Shown: positions 34,150 through 43,220 of the stretch, piece by piece
How the letters are laid out: each line of letters opens with the position of its first letter
How positions within the stretch are numbered: position 1 is the first letter of the stretch
From: Mycolicibacter sinensis
GTDB lineage: Bacteria > Actinomycetota > Actinomycetes > Mycobacteriales > Mycobacteriaceae
Reading direction: 5' to 3'
Assembly: GCF_001667945.1 (NCBI RefSeq)
Contig: NZ_LZJK01000085.1
Span: 1 to 49,919, forward strand
Length of the DNA: 49,919 bases
Translations under genes and position numbers: made by a program
The notes under the pieces: model-generated
The model's database searches: none
Seen by the model: the letters and a program-made list of their open reading frames with translations, nothing else
Told to the model about the DNA's origin: nothing

Positions 34150-34159
34150 CCCGCGTTCG

Positions 34160-34816
34160 TCAGTCGGTGGTGCTCGGCAGGTGGATCCCGTTGCCGACCG
34201 CGAGCACGAACGAAGTCAGGTCGTGGGTGAGGTCATCGATCGACCGCGGCGGGTCGGTGTCATGCAGGAAGTCAGCGACGGTCTCGAAACAGCCCCCCAC
34301 GGTGGCGACCGCCATCGCCCGGTAGTCGACGCTGTCACCGGAGCGCGCCTTGCTACGCCAGAACGCCTCGAGGAAATCCGCCGCCCACTTGCGGTTCGCC
34401 CGCCGTTGCGCCTCAACCCGTGGCGAGATGCCGGTGCACTCCCTAAACGCCACCACCGCCACCCGCGGGTCGTCGACCAGCGCGTGGGCAAACGCGGCGA
34501 GGACGCGGCGCACGGTCGCCTCTTCGGGCTCACCGGGGGCCGCCCGCTGAAGCTGCTCTTCGACTTGCCGCTCGATGCCTTCACCGATCCCGTTCATCAG
34601 CGCCAGGTAGCAGTCTTCCTTGCTGTCGAACAGTTCGTAGAACGCCTTGTTACCGACATAGGCGGTCTGGCAGATTTGCTCGATCGAGGTGTTGACGTAG
34701 CCGTCCCGCGCAAACAGATCGAACGCCGCCGCCAAGATCTGATCGCGACGCTGTGCGCGGCGCTGGTCGGCGTCCAGTCCCCGAATTCTGCGGCCGCCAG
34801 GTGTGGGCGTTGCCAT
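34160..34816 (-). CDS. TetR family regulator
   Basis: This 218-residue protein begins MATPTPGGRRIRGLDADQRRAQRRDQILAAA. The helix-turn-helix shows YVNTSIEQICQTAYVGNKAFYELFDSKEDCYLA. The ATG at 34816 is preferred to that at 34828 because GGGAG lies five bases before it. The C-terminal domain (RVLAAFAHALVDDPRVAVVAFRECTG) is the usual all-helical effector region. It is not KstR or KstR2 and has no counterpart at this place in the M. tuberculosis order. It is convergent with the repeat-bearing TetR gene. The target is unknown. Confidence 0.88.
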   Translation of the reverse strand: MATPTPGGRRIRGLDADQRRAQRRDQILAAAFDLFARDGYVNTSIEQICQTAYVGNKAFYELFDSKEDCYLALMNGIGEGIERQVEEQLQRAAPGEPEEATVRRVLAAFAHALVDDPRVAVVAFRECTGISPRVEAQRRANRKWAADFLEAFWRSKARSGDSVDYRAMAVATVGGCFETVADFLHDTDPPRSIDDLTHDLTSFVLAVGNGIHLPSTTD

Positions 34817-34839
34817 GATCGCTCCCATGGCGGAGAATT

Positions 34840-36018
34840 TTAGCTGCCGAGCCGTTCGATGATGGTGACGTTGGCCGTACCGCCGCCCTCACACATCGTC
34901 TGCAACCCATACCGGCCGCCCGTTCGCTCCAGCTCATGCAGCATCGTGGTGAACAATTTGGCGCCGGTCGCCCCCAGCGGGTGACCCAACGCGATCGCCC
35001 CGCCATTGGGGTTGACCTTTGCCGGGTCGATCGGGAACTCCTTCATCCAGGCCTGGACCACCGGCGCGAACGCCTCGTTGATCTCCACCACATCAATGTC
35101 GTCGATGCTCAACCCGGTCTTCTCCAGCGCGTAGCGGGTGGCCGGGATCGGGCCGGTCAGCATGAACACCGGGTCGTCGCCCCGGGCACTGATGTGGTGG
35201 ATGCGGGCCCGCGGCGTCAGGCCGTGATCGGACACCGCCTGCTGGGAAGCGAGCAGCACCGCGCTGGCGCCGTCGGAGATCTGGCTGGCCAGTGCAGCGG
35301 TGAGTCGGCCACCTTCGACCAGAGGCTTCAACCCGGCCATCTTCTCCAGGGTCGATTCCCGCGGTCCCTCGTCGACGCGGAACGTCACACCGTCGACATC
35401 GACCGGGATGATCTCTCTGTCGAAGCGGCCCTCGGCGATGGCGGTGAACGCCCGCTCGTGGCTCTGCAGGGCGAAGCGTTCCATCTCCTCGCGCGACAGA
35501 TCCCACTTCTCGGCGATCATCTCGGCACCGCGGAACTGCGAGATCTCCTGCTCGCCATAGCGTTCCAGCCACTTCTTGGACTCATTGGTCGGCGAGGTGA
35601 AACCGAACTGCTCGCCGACGATCATCGCCGAGGAGATCGGCACCCAGCTCATGTTCTGCACCCCGCCGGCCAGAATCAGGTCCGCCGTGCGGGACATGAT
35701 GGCCTGAGCGCCGAAGGAGATCGCCTGCTGGGACGAACCGCACTGCCGGTCGACGGTAACCCCGGGAACGGCTTCGGGGTAGCCGGCCGCCAGCCACGCC
35801 AGCCGGCCGATGTTGCCGGCCTGGCCACCGATCGCGTCCACACAACCCGCGATCACGTCGTCGACGGCCGCAGGGTCGACGCCGACCCGGTCCAGGAGGC
35901 CGCGGAACGCCAGCGCGCCCAGGTCGACCGGGTGCACCCCGGCCAGCGACCCGTTGCGCTTACCGACGGCGGTGCGGGCAGCGTCGATGACGTATGCCTC
36001 AGAGATTTGTGCGGCCAT
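34840..36018 (-). CDS. fadA6: Thiolase FadA6
   Basis: This 392-residue thiolase begins MAAQISEAYVIDAARTAVG. The nucleophilic Cys is in VTVDRQCGSSQQAISFGAQ; the C-terminal catalytic His and Cys are in [15 protein letters not shown] and TMCEGGGTANV. FadA6 acts after ring C opening in the HIP pathway, releasing acetyl-CoA from the linear intermediate. AAGGAG lies six bases before the ATG. The first 20 bases overlap the end of kstR2. It corresponds to Rv3556c and ends the leftward fadE30-ipdF-kstR2-fadA6 operon. Confidence 0.93.
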   Translation of the reverse strand: MAAQISEAYVIDAARTAVGKRNGSLAGVHPVDLGALAFRGLLDRVGVDPAAVDDVIAGCVDAIGGQAGNIGRLAWLAAGYPEAVPGVTVDRQCGSSQQAISFGAQAIMSRTADLILAGGVQNMSWVPISSAMIVGEQFGFTSPTNESKKWLERYGEQEISQFRGAEMIAEKWDLSREEMERFALQSHERAFTAIAEGRFDREIIPVDVDGVTFRVDEGPRESTLEKMAGLKPLVEGGRLTAALASQISDGASAVLLASQQAVSDHGLTPRARIHHISARGDDPVFMLTGPIPATRYALEKTGLSIDDIDVVEINEAFAPVVQAWMKEFPIDPAKVNPNGGAIALGHPLGATGAKLFTTMLHELERTGGRYGLQTMCEGGGTANVTIIERLGS

Positions 36019-36595
36019 TTGGGACTCCTTCACTGATTCCACCCAGCACGATAGCGAGGTATTGTCTGCCGACCTGTTCGGCGGTGAGCGGTCCGCCGGG
36101 CTGATACCAGCGCACCGACACCCAGGTGGTGTCGCGGATGAAGCGGTAGACCAGGTCGAGGTCGAGGTCCGGGCGAAAGCATCCGGCCTCGACGCCCTGC
36201 TGCAGCACGTCGATCCACATCTTGCGCTGCTGACGATTGCGCTCGTCGACGTAGGCGAAGCGCTCCTGCGACGACAGCCGCTTGGCTTCGTCCTGGTAGA
36301 TGACGACCTGGGCGTGCCGGTGCTCGATGGCGTCGAACGACGCCAGGAACAGCCCTTCCAGGCGCGCCAGCGGATCGGATTCGGTGTCGATGATCTGCTG
36401 GTAGCGCCCGAAAAGCCAGTCGAGAAAGTCGCGCAGCACCTCGTCGACCATCTCCTCTTTGGAGGAGAAGTGGTGATACAGGCTGCCGGACAGAATCCCG
36501 GCGGCGTCGGCGATGTCGCGCACCGTGGTGGCACGCAGGCCGCGCTCGGCGATCATCGCCGCAGCCAGGTTCAGGAGTTCGTCACGGCGCGTCAT
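35999..36595 (-). CDS. kstR2: TetR family repressor KstR2
   Basis: This 198-residue protein has the KstR2 N-terminus RGLRATTVRDIADAAGILSGSLYHHFSSKEEMVDEVL and the diagnostic C-terminal RFIRDTTWVSVRWYQPGGPLTAEQVG. It represses the HIP-degradation genes and is relieved by HIP-CoA. The ATG at 36595 lies four bases after the ipdF stop; a longer open frame into ipdF is not used. It sits in the operon it controls, under the operator at 38562-38575. It matches Rv3557c; the PPE64 gene found next to it in M. tuberculosis is missing. Confidence 0.95.
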   Translation of the reverse strand: MTRRDELLNLAAAMIAERGLRATTVRDIADAAGILSGSLYHHFSSKEEMVDEVLRDFLDWLFGRYQQIIDTESDPLARLEGLFLASFDAIEHRHAQVVIYQDEAKRLSSQERFAYVDERNRQQRKMWIDVLQQGVEAGCFRPDLDLDLVYRFIRDTTWVSVRWYQPGGPLTAEQVGRQYLAIVLGGISEGVPNGRTNL

Positions 36596-36599
36596 GGGA

Positions 36600-37400
36600 T
36601 CACGGGTGCTGGCTGGAAACCGAGATGATCTCGCCGGTGAGGTAGCTGGAGTAGTCGCTGGCCAGGAACGCGATGGTGGTGGCGATCTCCCACGGCTCGG
36701 CGGCCCGGCCGAACGCCTCGCCCTCGGCGAGCCGGTCCAGCAGTTCTGCGGAGCTGGTCTTCTCCAGGAACTTGTGCCGGGCGATGGACGGCGAGACGGC
36801 ATTGATGCGCACCCCGTACTCGACCGCCTCGATCGCGGAGCAGCGGGTCAGGGCCATCACGCCGGCCTTGGCTGCGGCGTAGTGAGACTGGGAATGCTGT
36901 GCGCGCCAACCCAATACGCTGGCGTTGTTGACGATGACCCCGCCGTGGTCGACGCCACGGAAGTAACGCAGGGCAGCCCGGGTCGCCCGCATCACCGAGT
37001 TCAGCGTCACGTTCAGGACGCGGTCCCACTCGTCGTCGGTCATGTCGATCACCGGGGTCTGCCCGCCCAGGCCGGCGTTGTTGACCAGCACGTCGAGTCG
37101 GCCCATCTTCGCCACGGCGTCGGTGAACAGCGCATCCACGGCGGCGGTGGAGGTGACGTCGCAGACCACCGCCTCCACCCGGCCCAGGCCGAGGGCGGCC
37201 AGTTCGTCGCGGGTCTCACCGAGCCGGCGTTCGTGATAGTCGGAGACGACGACGTCGGCGCCCTCGAGCAGCGCCCGCCGCGCGGTGGTGGAGCCGATAC
37301 CGGTACCGGCCGCCGCGGTCACCAGCACCGTCTTGCCCGCTAATAGGCCATGCCCGGCAATCTCTTCCGGCGCCTTGGACAGATCCGTTGCCGAGCTCAT
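36600..37400 (-). CDS. ipdF: IpdF, SDR acting on 5-hydroxy HIP intermediates
   Basis: This 266-residue SDR begins MSSATDLSKAPEEIAGHG. It has the cofactor loop VTAAAGTGIGSTTARR, NNAG in VLVNNAGLGGQTP, the catalytic Ser in VNNASVLGWRAQHSQ and YAAAKAGVMAL. IpdF oxidises the 5-hydroxyl of the HIP-type CoA ester and works with IpdC. The ATG overlaps the fadE30 stop by four bases. It corresponds to Rv3559c. Confidence 0.93.
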   Translation of the reverse strand: MSSATDLSKAPEEIAGHGLLAGKTVLVTAAAGTGIGSTTARRALLEGADVVVSDYHERRLGETRDELAALGLGRVEAVVCDVTSTAAVDALFTDAVAKMGRLDVLVNNAGLGGQTPVIDMTDDEWDRVLNVTLNSVMRATRAALRYFRGVDHGGVIVNNASVLGWRAQHSQSHYAAAKAGVMALTRCSAIEAVEYGVRINAVSPSIARHKFLEKTSSAELLDRLAEGEAFGRAAEPWEIATTIAFLASDYSSYLTGEIISVSSQHP

Positions 37401-38545
37401 CCCTTTGCCTCCCGGGGTAGGCCGAGAACCCGCTCGGCGATGATGTTGCGCTGAATTTCGTTCGACCCGCCGTAGATGGTGTCGGAGCGGGTGAACAGAT
37501 AGAGCCGTTGCCACTCGTCGAACTCACCGTCGGCCAGCACCATCGAATCGCGCCCGATCACGTCCATGGCGAGCTCGCCCAGGTCGCGATGCCAGTTGGC
37601 CCACAACAGTTTCGAGACGTTGTCCTGGCCGGGCTGCTCGACGTCCATGGTGGCCATCGCGTAGGACCGCATCGCCCGCAGCCCGACCCAGGACCGGGCC
37701 AGCCGCTCACGGATCAGCGGGTCTTCGGCGGCGCCGTTGCGTGTCGCGAGTTCGGCCAGCGCGGAAAGCTCACGCGCATACCGGATCTGCTGGCCCAATG
37801 TCGACACGCCACGCTCGAAGGTGAGCGTGCCCATGGCGACCTTCCAACCGTCGCCGGGCTCCCCGACCACCAGGTCGGCATCGGTGACCGCGTCGTCGAA
37901 GAACACCTCGTTGAACTCCGAGGTGCCGGTCAGCTGCACGATCGGGCGGATTTCCACGCCGGGCTGATCCAGCGGCACCAGCAGGTACGACAGTCCGTTG
38001 TGCCGCTTGGAGCCCTTCTCGGTGCGGGCCACCACGAAGCACCACTGCGACAGGTGCGCCAGCGAGGTCCACACCTTCTGGCCGTTGATCACCCAGCGAT
38101 CGCCGTCGAGCACCGCGGTGGTGGCCACATTGGCCAGGTCGCTGCCGGCGCCGGGCTCGGAGTAGCCCTGACACCACAGCTCGGTGACATTGCGGATGCC
38201 CGGCAGGAAACGCTGCTGCTGTTCGGCAGTGCCGAAGGCGATCAGCGTCGGCCCGAGCAGCTCCTCGCCGAGGTGATTGACCTTGTCCGGGGCGTCGGCG
38301 CGGGCGTACTCCTCGTAGAACGCCACCCGGTGGGCCACCGACAGTCCGCGTCCGCCGTGCTCCACCGGCCAGCCCAGGCAGGTCAGCCCGGCGTCGGCGA
38401 GATGGCGGTTCCACGCCATCCGCTCCTCGAAGGCCTCATGCTCGCGCCCAGGCCCGCCAAGGCCTTTGAGCTTGGCGAACTCCCCGACCAGGTTGTCGGC
38501 CAGCCATGCGCGGACCTCAGCCCTGAACTCCTCGACTGCTTGCAC
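37397..38545 (-). CDS. fadE30: Acyl-CoA dehydrogenase FadE30
   Basis: This 382-residue dehydrogenase starts at GTG 38545 (MQAVEEFRAEVRAWLADN). Family segments are WCQGYSEPGAGSDLANVATT, VINGQKVWTSLAHLSQWCFV and the end DTIYGGSNEIQRNIIAERVLGLPR. FadE30 desaturates HIP-CoA in the propionyl side chain, the first beta-oxidation step after FadD3. The start is 17 bp from the KstR2 operator shared with divergent fadD3. It heads the leftward operon and matches Rv3560c. Confidence 0.94.
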   Translation of the reverse strand: MQAVEEFRAEVRAWLADNLVGEFAKLKGLGGPGREHEAFEERMAWNRHLADAGLTCLGWPVEHGGRGLSVAHRVAFYEEYARADAPDKVNHLGEELLGPTLIAFGTAEQQQRFLPGIRNVTELWCQGYSEPGAGSDLANVATTAVLDGDRWVINGQKVWTSLAHLSQWCFVVARTEKGSKRHNGLSYLLVPLDQPGVEIRPIVQLTGTSEFNEVFFDDAVTDADLVVGEPGDGWKVAMGTLTFERGVSTLGQQIRYARELSALAELATRNGAAEDPLIRERLARSWVGLRAMRSYAMATMDVEQPGQDNVSKLLWANWHRDLGELAMDVIGRDSMVLADGEFDEWQRLYLFTRSDTIYGGSNEIQRNIIAERVLGLPREAKG

Positions 38546-38561
38546 CCCTGTAGGCTAACCT

Positions 38562-38575
38562 ACCAAGCACTTGCT
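38562..38575. promoter_or_regulatory. KstR2 operator between fadE30 and fadD3
   Basis: ACCAAGCACTTGCT matches AnCAAGnnCTTGnT. It lies 17 bp before fadE30 and 32 bp before fadD3 and probably controls both divergent operons, including kstR2 itself. Confidence 0.92.
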
Positions 38576-38606
38576 CGGCTACGAGCCATCGAACCCAGGG
38601 AGCACT

Positions 38607-40157
38607 ATGCCCAGCCAAGCGCGCACCACGCCCGCCGCGCTGGACCGCATCGCGGGTGCGCTCCCCGACCATGACGCGCTGATCGCCGAGGACAACCGGT
38701 TCACCTACGCCGAGCTGCGCGACGAGGTGCGCCGGGCCGCCGCCGCACTGATCGCGCTCGGCGTCGCCCCCGGCGAGCGGGTCGCATTGTGGTCGCCCAA
38801 CACCTGGCATTGGGTGGTCGCCTGCCTGGGCACCCATTACGCCGGTGGCGTCCTGGTGCCGCTGAACACCCGCTACACCGCCTCGGAGGCCACCGACATC
38901 CTGGCCCGCAGCAAAGCCAAGGTGCTGCTCGGGATGGGCCGCTTCCTCAAGGCCGACCGCCTCGCCGAGCTCGACCGTGCCGAGCTGCCGGCGCTCGAGC
39001 ATGTCGTCCGGATACCCGTGCAGGAAGGGGACGCGGCGGCGGCGGCATCCTGGGATGAGTTCATCGCCGCCGGGGCGTCGGTCTCCGATGACCAGATCGA
39101 CGCGCGGGCTGCGTCCGTCGGCCCCGACGACCTGTCCGACATCCTGTTCACCTCGGGAACCACCGGCCGCAGCAAAGGCGTGCTCTGCGCGCACCGGCAG
39201 TCACTGGCCGGTCCGGCGGCGTGGGCGGCCTGCGGCCAGATGACCGCCGACGACCGCTACCTGTGCATCAACCCGTTCTTCCACAACTTCGGCTACAAGG
39301 CCGGGATCCTGGCCTGTCTGCAGACCGGGGCCACCTTGATCCCACAGCTGACTTTCGACCCGGCCGACGCGTTGCGCGCCATCGAGGAGCACCAGATCAC
39401 CGTGCTGCCGGGGCCGCCCACCATTTATCAGACCCTGCTGGATCACCCCGATCGTCAGCGCTATGACCTGAGCTCGCTGCGGTTCGCGGTCACCGGTGCG
39501 GCCACCGTCCCGGTCGTGCTGATCGAGCGGATGCAGACCGAGCTCGACATCGACATCGTGCTCACCGCATACGGTCTGACCGAGTCCGGCGGGTTCGCCA
39601 CCATGTGCCGCGCCGACGACGACGCCGTCACCGTGGCCACCACGTGCGGGCGGCCGATCGCCGACTTCGAGCTGCGGATAGACGGTTCGGAAGCCGGGGA
39701 GGTGCTGCTGCGCAGCGCCAACATCATGCTCGGCTACCTCGACGACGCCGAGGCCACCGCCGCGGCCATCGACGGCGACGGGTGGCTGCACACCGGCGAC
39801 GTCGGCACCGTCGACGCGGCGGGGAACCTGCGGATCACCGACCGGCTCAAGGACATGTACATCTCCGGCGGCTTCAACGTCTACCCCGCCGAGATCGAGC
39901 AGGTGCTGGCCCGCCTCGACGGGGTTGCCGACGTGGCGGTGATCGGGGTGCCCGACGAACGCCTTGGCGAAGTGGGACGGGCATTCATCGTGCGCCGGCC
40001 CGGGTCGGGCGAGGCCCTCGATGAACAAAAGGTGATCGCTTACGCCCGTGAACATCTGGCGAACTTCAAGGCACCGCGATCGGTGGTGTTCGCCGACTCC
40101 CTGCCGCGCAATCCCGGCGGCAAGGTGGTCAAGCATGAATTGAGAGAGTGGGCCTAG
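38607..40157 (+). CDS. fadD3: HIP-CoA synthetase FadD3
   Basis: This 516-residue ANL-superfamily ligase has the P-loop DILFTSGTTGRSKGVLCAH near residue 180, the AYGLTESGG motif near 325, and DRLKDMYISGGFNVYPAEIE with a C-terminal NPGGKVVKHELREW (catalytic Lys). FadD3 activates HIP, the C/D-ring propionate, to its CoA ester, the KstR2 inducer. The ATG at 38607 has GGGAG five bases upstream; an upstream open frame crossing the operator is discarded. It leads a tightly packed rightward operon with fadE31-33. It matches Rv3561. Confidence 0.95.
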   Translation: MPSQARTTPAALDRIAGALPDHDALIAEDNRFTYAELRDEVRRAAAALIALGVAPGERVALWSPNTWHWVVACLGTHYAGGVLVPLNTRYTASEATDILARSKAKVLLGMGRFLKADRLAELDRAELPALEHVVRIPVQEGDAAAAASWDEFIAAGASVSDDQIDARAASVGPDDLSDILFTSGTTGRSKGVLCAHRQSLAGPAAWAACGQMTADDRYLCINPFFHNFGYKAGILACLQTGATLIPQLTFDPADALRAIEEHQITVLPGPPTIYQTLLDHPDRQRYDLSSLRFAVTGAATVPVVLIERMQTELDIDIVLTAYGLTESGGFATMCRADDDAVTVATTCGRPIADFELRIDGSEAGEVLLRSANIMLGYLDDAEATAAAIDGDGWLHTGDVGTVDAAGNLRITDRLKDMYISGGFNVYPAEIEQVLARLDGVADVAVIGVPDERLGEVGRAFIVRRPGSGEALDEQKVIAYAREHLANFKAPRSVVFADSLPRNPGGKVVKHELREWA

Positions 40158-41291
40158 ATGGACCTGACATTCGACGACGAGACCGAGGCCTTTCGCGCCG
40201 AGGTGCGTGACTTCCTGGCGGCCAACAAGGACAAGTTCCCTCTCCTGTCCTACGACACCGCCGAGGGTTTCGAGCAACACCGGCGGTGGGACAAAGTGCT
40301 GTACGACGCCGGGCTGTCGGTGATCGCCTGGCCGAAGCGCTACGGCGGGCGGGACGCCACCCTGCTGCAGTGGGTGGTGTTCGAGGAAGAGTATTTCCGC
40401 GCCGGGGCGCCCGGGCGGGCCAGCGCCAACGGCACCTCGATGCTGGCGCCGACGCTATTCGCGCACGGCACCGAAGAACAGCTGGACCGGGTGCTGCCGA
40501 AGATGGCCAGCGGCGAGGAGATCTGGGCGCAGGCCTGGTCGGAGCCGGAGTCCGGCAGTGACCTCGCATCGCTGCGCTCGACGGCCACCAAGGTCGAAGG
40601 CGGCTGGAAACTCAACGGGCAGAAGATCTGGAGCTCGCGCGCCCCGTTCGGCGAGCGCGGCTTCGGGCTATTCCGCTCCGACCCGGAGGCGCAGCGCCAC
40701 CACGGGCTGACCTACTTCATGTTCGACCTCAAAGCGCCCGGCATCACGGTGCGCGCCATCGAGCAGCTCGGCGGGGAGACCGGTTTCGGCGAGATCTTCC
40801 TCGACGACGTGTTCGTGCCGGACAACGACGTGATCGGCGTGCCGAACGAGGGCTGGCGCGCCGCGATGAGCACGTCGAGCAACGAGCGCGGCATGAGCCT
40901 GCGCAGCCCGGCCCGGTTCCTGGTGGGCGCCGAAAAGCTGGCGGCGCTGTGGAAGGAGCACGGCAGCGACCCGGCGTTCACCGATCGGGTCGCCGACGCC
41001 TGGATCAAGGCGCAGGCCTACCGCTTGCAGACGTTCGGCACCGTGACCCGACTGGCGGCCGGCGGTGAACTGGGCGCGGAGTCCTCGGTGACGAAGGTTT
41101 TCTGGTCCGAACTGGACGTCGCGCTGCACCAGACCGGCCTGGACATCCGCGGCGCCGACGGCGAGCTGGCCGATGCCTGGACCCACGGCTACCTGTTCGC
41201 GCTCGGCGGCCCGATCTACGCCGGCACCAACGAGATTCAGCGCAATATCATCGCCGAGCGGCTGCTGGGCCTGCCCCGGGAGAAGAAATGA
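40158..41291 (+). CDS. fadE31: Acyl-CoA dehydrogenase FadE31
   Basis: This 377-residue protein starts at the base after the fadD3 stop. Segments include AQAWSEPESGSDLASLRST, LNGQKIWSSRAPFGERGFGLF and the end YAGTNEIQRNIIAERLLGLPR, the classical dehydrogenase C-terminus. FadE31, FadE32 and FadE33 serve late steps after ring opening of HIP, probably as heteromers. It overlaps fadE32 by four bases and corresponds to Rv3562. Confidence 0.93.
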   Translation: MDLTFDDETEAFRAEVRDFLAANKDKFPLLSYDTAEGFEQHRRWDKVLYDAGLSVIAWPKRYGGRDATLLQWVVFEEEYFRAGAPGRASANGTSMLAPTLFAHGTEEQLDRVLPKMASGEEIWAQAWSEPESGSDLASLRSTATKVEGGWKLNGQKIWSSRAPFGERGFGLFRSDPEAQRHHGLTYFMFDLKAPGITVRAIEQLGGETGFGEIFLDDVFVPDNDVIGVPNEGWRAAMSTSSNERGMSLRSPARFLVGAEKLAALWKEHGSDPAFTDRVADAWIKAQAYRLQTFGTVTRLAAGGELGAESSVTKVFWSELDVALHQTGLDIRGADGELADAWTHGYLFALGGPIYAGTNEIQRNIIAERLLGLPREKK

Positions 41292-42253
41292 AATTCGATC
41301 TAGACCAAGAGCAGCGCGACTTCGCAGCCAGCATCGACGCTGCCCTCGGCGCCGCCGACGTACCCGGTGCGGTGCGCGCCTGGTCGGCCGGGAATACCGA
41401 GCCCGGCAAGCGGGTGTGGAGCCAGCTGGCCGAGCTGGGCGTCACCGCGCTGGCCGTGCCGGAGGAGTTCGACGGCATCGGCGCCCACCCGGTCGATCTG
41501 GTGCTGGCCATCGAAGCGCTGGGCCGCTGGTGTGTACCCGGGCCGGTGGTGGAATCCCTTGCGGTGGCACCGGTGCTGCTGGCCGGTGCCCCCGATGCCG
41601 CCGAGCGGCTGGCCGGGTTGGCCGCCGGGGAGCTGATCGCCACGGCGGCACTGCCGCCGCACGCCCCGCGGGCCGTCGACGCCCACGCCGCCGACCTCGT
41701 TCTACTGGCCGAGAACTCCCAGGCGGCCATCGCACAGATCGGCTCCGAGCACCGCTCGGTGGACCCGAGCCGCCGGGTGTTCGGCGTCACCGCGGCCGGC
41801 GACTCCTGGGAAGCGGACACCAGCCGCGCCTACGAGGTGGGCGCACTGGCCACCGCCGCGCAGCTGGTCGGCGCCGGCCAGGCCATGCTGAATACGGCCG
41901 TCGACTACGCCAAGCAGCGCACTCAATTCGGCCGGGTGATCGGTGGCTACCAGGCGATCAAGCACAAACTGGCCGACGTGCACATCGCCCTGGAACTGGC
42001 CCGCCCGCTGGTGTACGGGGCGGCCTTGTCCCTGGCTGATGGCTCCGCCGACACCGCACGCGACGTCAGCGCGGCCAAGGTGGCCGCGTCCGATGCGGCA
42101 TTGGCTGCCGCCCATTCCGCTTTGCAGACCCACGGTGCGATCGGCTTCACCAGCGAATGCGACCTGTCGCTGTGGCTGCTGCGCGTGCAGGCGCTGCGCC
42201 CCGCCTGGGGGGATGCGACCACCCATCGGCGGCGAGTGTTGGAGGCGATCTAA
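41288..42253 (+). CDS. fadE32: Acyl-CoA dehydrogenase-like subunit FadE32
   Basis: This 321-residue protein begins MKFDLDQEQRDFAASIDAAL. It is shorter than standard dehydrogenases, with a reduced middle domain. The C-terminal domain has YAKQRTQFGRVIGGYQAIKHKLADVH and LQTHGAIGFTSECDLSLWLLR. Such short subunits pair with full-length partners in mycobacterial alpha2-beta2 steroid dehydrogenases; FadE31 is the likely partner. It overlaps fadE31 (ATGA), and fadE33 begins immediately after its stop. It corresponds to Rv3563. Confidence 0.92.
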   Translation: MKFDLDQEQRDFAASIDAALGAADVPGAVRAWSAGNTEPGKRVWSQLAELGVTALAVPEEFDGIGAHPVDLVLAIEALGRWCVPGPVVESLAVAPVLLAGAPDAAERLAGLAAGELIATAALPPHAPRAVDAHAADLVLLAENSQAAIAQIGSEHRSVDPSRRVFGVTAAGDSWEADTSRAYEVGALATAAQLVGAGQAMLNTAVDYAKQRTQFGRVIGGYQAIKHKLADVHIALELARPLVYGAALSLADGSADTARDVSAAKVAASDAALAAAHSALQTHGAIGFTSECDLSLWLLRVQALRPAWGDATTHRRRVLEAI

Positions 42254-43201
42254 GTGGCCCACAACGAAGAACGCGAGCTGCTGCGCCAGACCGTCGCCGC
42301 GCTGGTCGACAAGCACGCCACCCCGGAAGCGGTCCGGACGGCGATGGAGTCCGAGCGCGGCTACGACGAGGCACTGTGGCAGCTGTTGTGCGAGCAGGTC
42401 GGTGCCGCCGCGCTGGTGGTGCCCGAGGAGCTCGGCGGGGCCGGTGGCCAACTAGCCGATGCCGCAGTGGTTCTCGAAGAGCTCGGGAAGGCACTGGTAC
42501 CCACGCCGCTGCTGGGTACCGTGCTGGCCGAGCTGGCGCTGCTGGCCGCTGACGAGCCCGACGCCCAAGCCCTCGAGCAGCTAGCCGAAGGAGGGGCGAT
42601 CGGGACGGTCGTCTTCGACGACGGTTATGCGGTCAACGGCGACCTCGCCGATATCGTTGTCGGCGCCCGGGACGGCCAATTGCAGCGCTGGACCGAATTC
42701 AGCGCTGAGCCGTTGACCACCATGGATCCGACCCGCCGGCTGGGCCGGATCACCGCCGCGCAGACCACCCCGATCGGAGCCGATCCGGGCATCGCCGACT
42801 ACGCGGCGATCCTGCTGGCTGCCGAGCAGGTCGGCGCGGCCACCCGCTGCCTGGACCTGACCGTGCAGTACACCAAGGACCGGGTGCAGTTCGGCCGGCC
42901 GATCGGCAGCTTCCAGGCGCTCAAGCACCGTATGGCCGACCTGTACGTGGCGATCTCGGCCGCCCGCGCCGTCGTCGACGACGCCCTCACCGAGCCGTCG
43001 GCGACGTCGGCCGCACTGGCCAGAGTCGTTGCCAGCGAGGCGTTCTCCAAGGTGGCCGGCGAGGCGGTCCAGCTGCACGGCGGCATCGCGATCACCTGGG
43101 AAAGCGATATCCAGCTGTATTTCAAACGCGCGCACGGCAGTTCGCAGCTGCTCGGTCAGCCGGCCGAACACCTGCGCCGGTTAGAGGCCGAGGTTCTCTA
43201 A
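42254..43201 (+). CDS. fadE33: Acyl-CoA dehydrogenase-like subunit FadE33
   Basis: This 315-residue protein starts at a GTG directly after the fadE32 stop (MAHNEERELLRQTVAALVDKHA). It has the short-subunit layout: VQYTKDRVQFGRPIGSFQALKHRMADLY and AVQLHGGIAITWESDIQLYFKRA, with a reduced middle domain. It is probably a heteromer subunit with FadE31 or FadE32. It ends 19 bp before the choloylglycine-hydrolase-like gene and corresponds to Rv3564. Confidence 0.92.
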   Translation: MAHNEERELLRQTVAALVDKHATPEAVRTAMESERGYDEALWQLLCEQVGAAALVVPEELGGAGGQLADAAVVLEELGKALVPTPLLGTVLAELALLAADEPDAQALEQLAEGGAIGTVVFDDGYAVNGDLADIVVGARDGQLQRWTEFSAEPLTTMDPTRRLGRITAAQTTPIGADPGIADYAAILLAAEQVGAATRCLDLTVQYTKDRVQFGRPIGSFQALKHRMADLYVAISAARAVVDDALTEPSATSAALARVVASEAFSKVAGEAVQLHGGIAITWESDIQLYFKRAHGSSQLLGQPAEHLRRLEAEVL

Positions 43202-43220
43202 GGTCCCGTACGGTAGACAC

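Noticed and set aside
31530..34325. 931-residue rightward open frame across unit B, the VOC, DUF899 and TetR genes
   Set aside because: It overlaps four well-supported genes, contains no motif, and its repeats simply reflect the 57 bp minisatellite in another frame.
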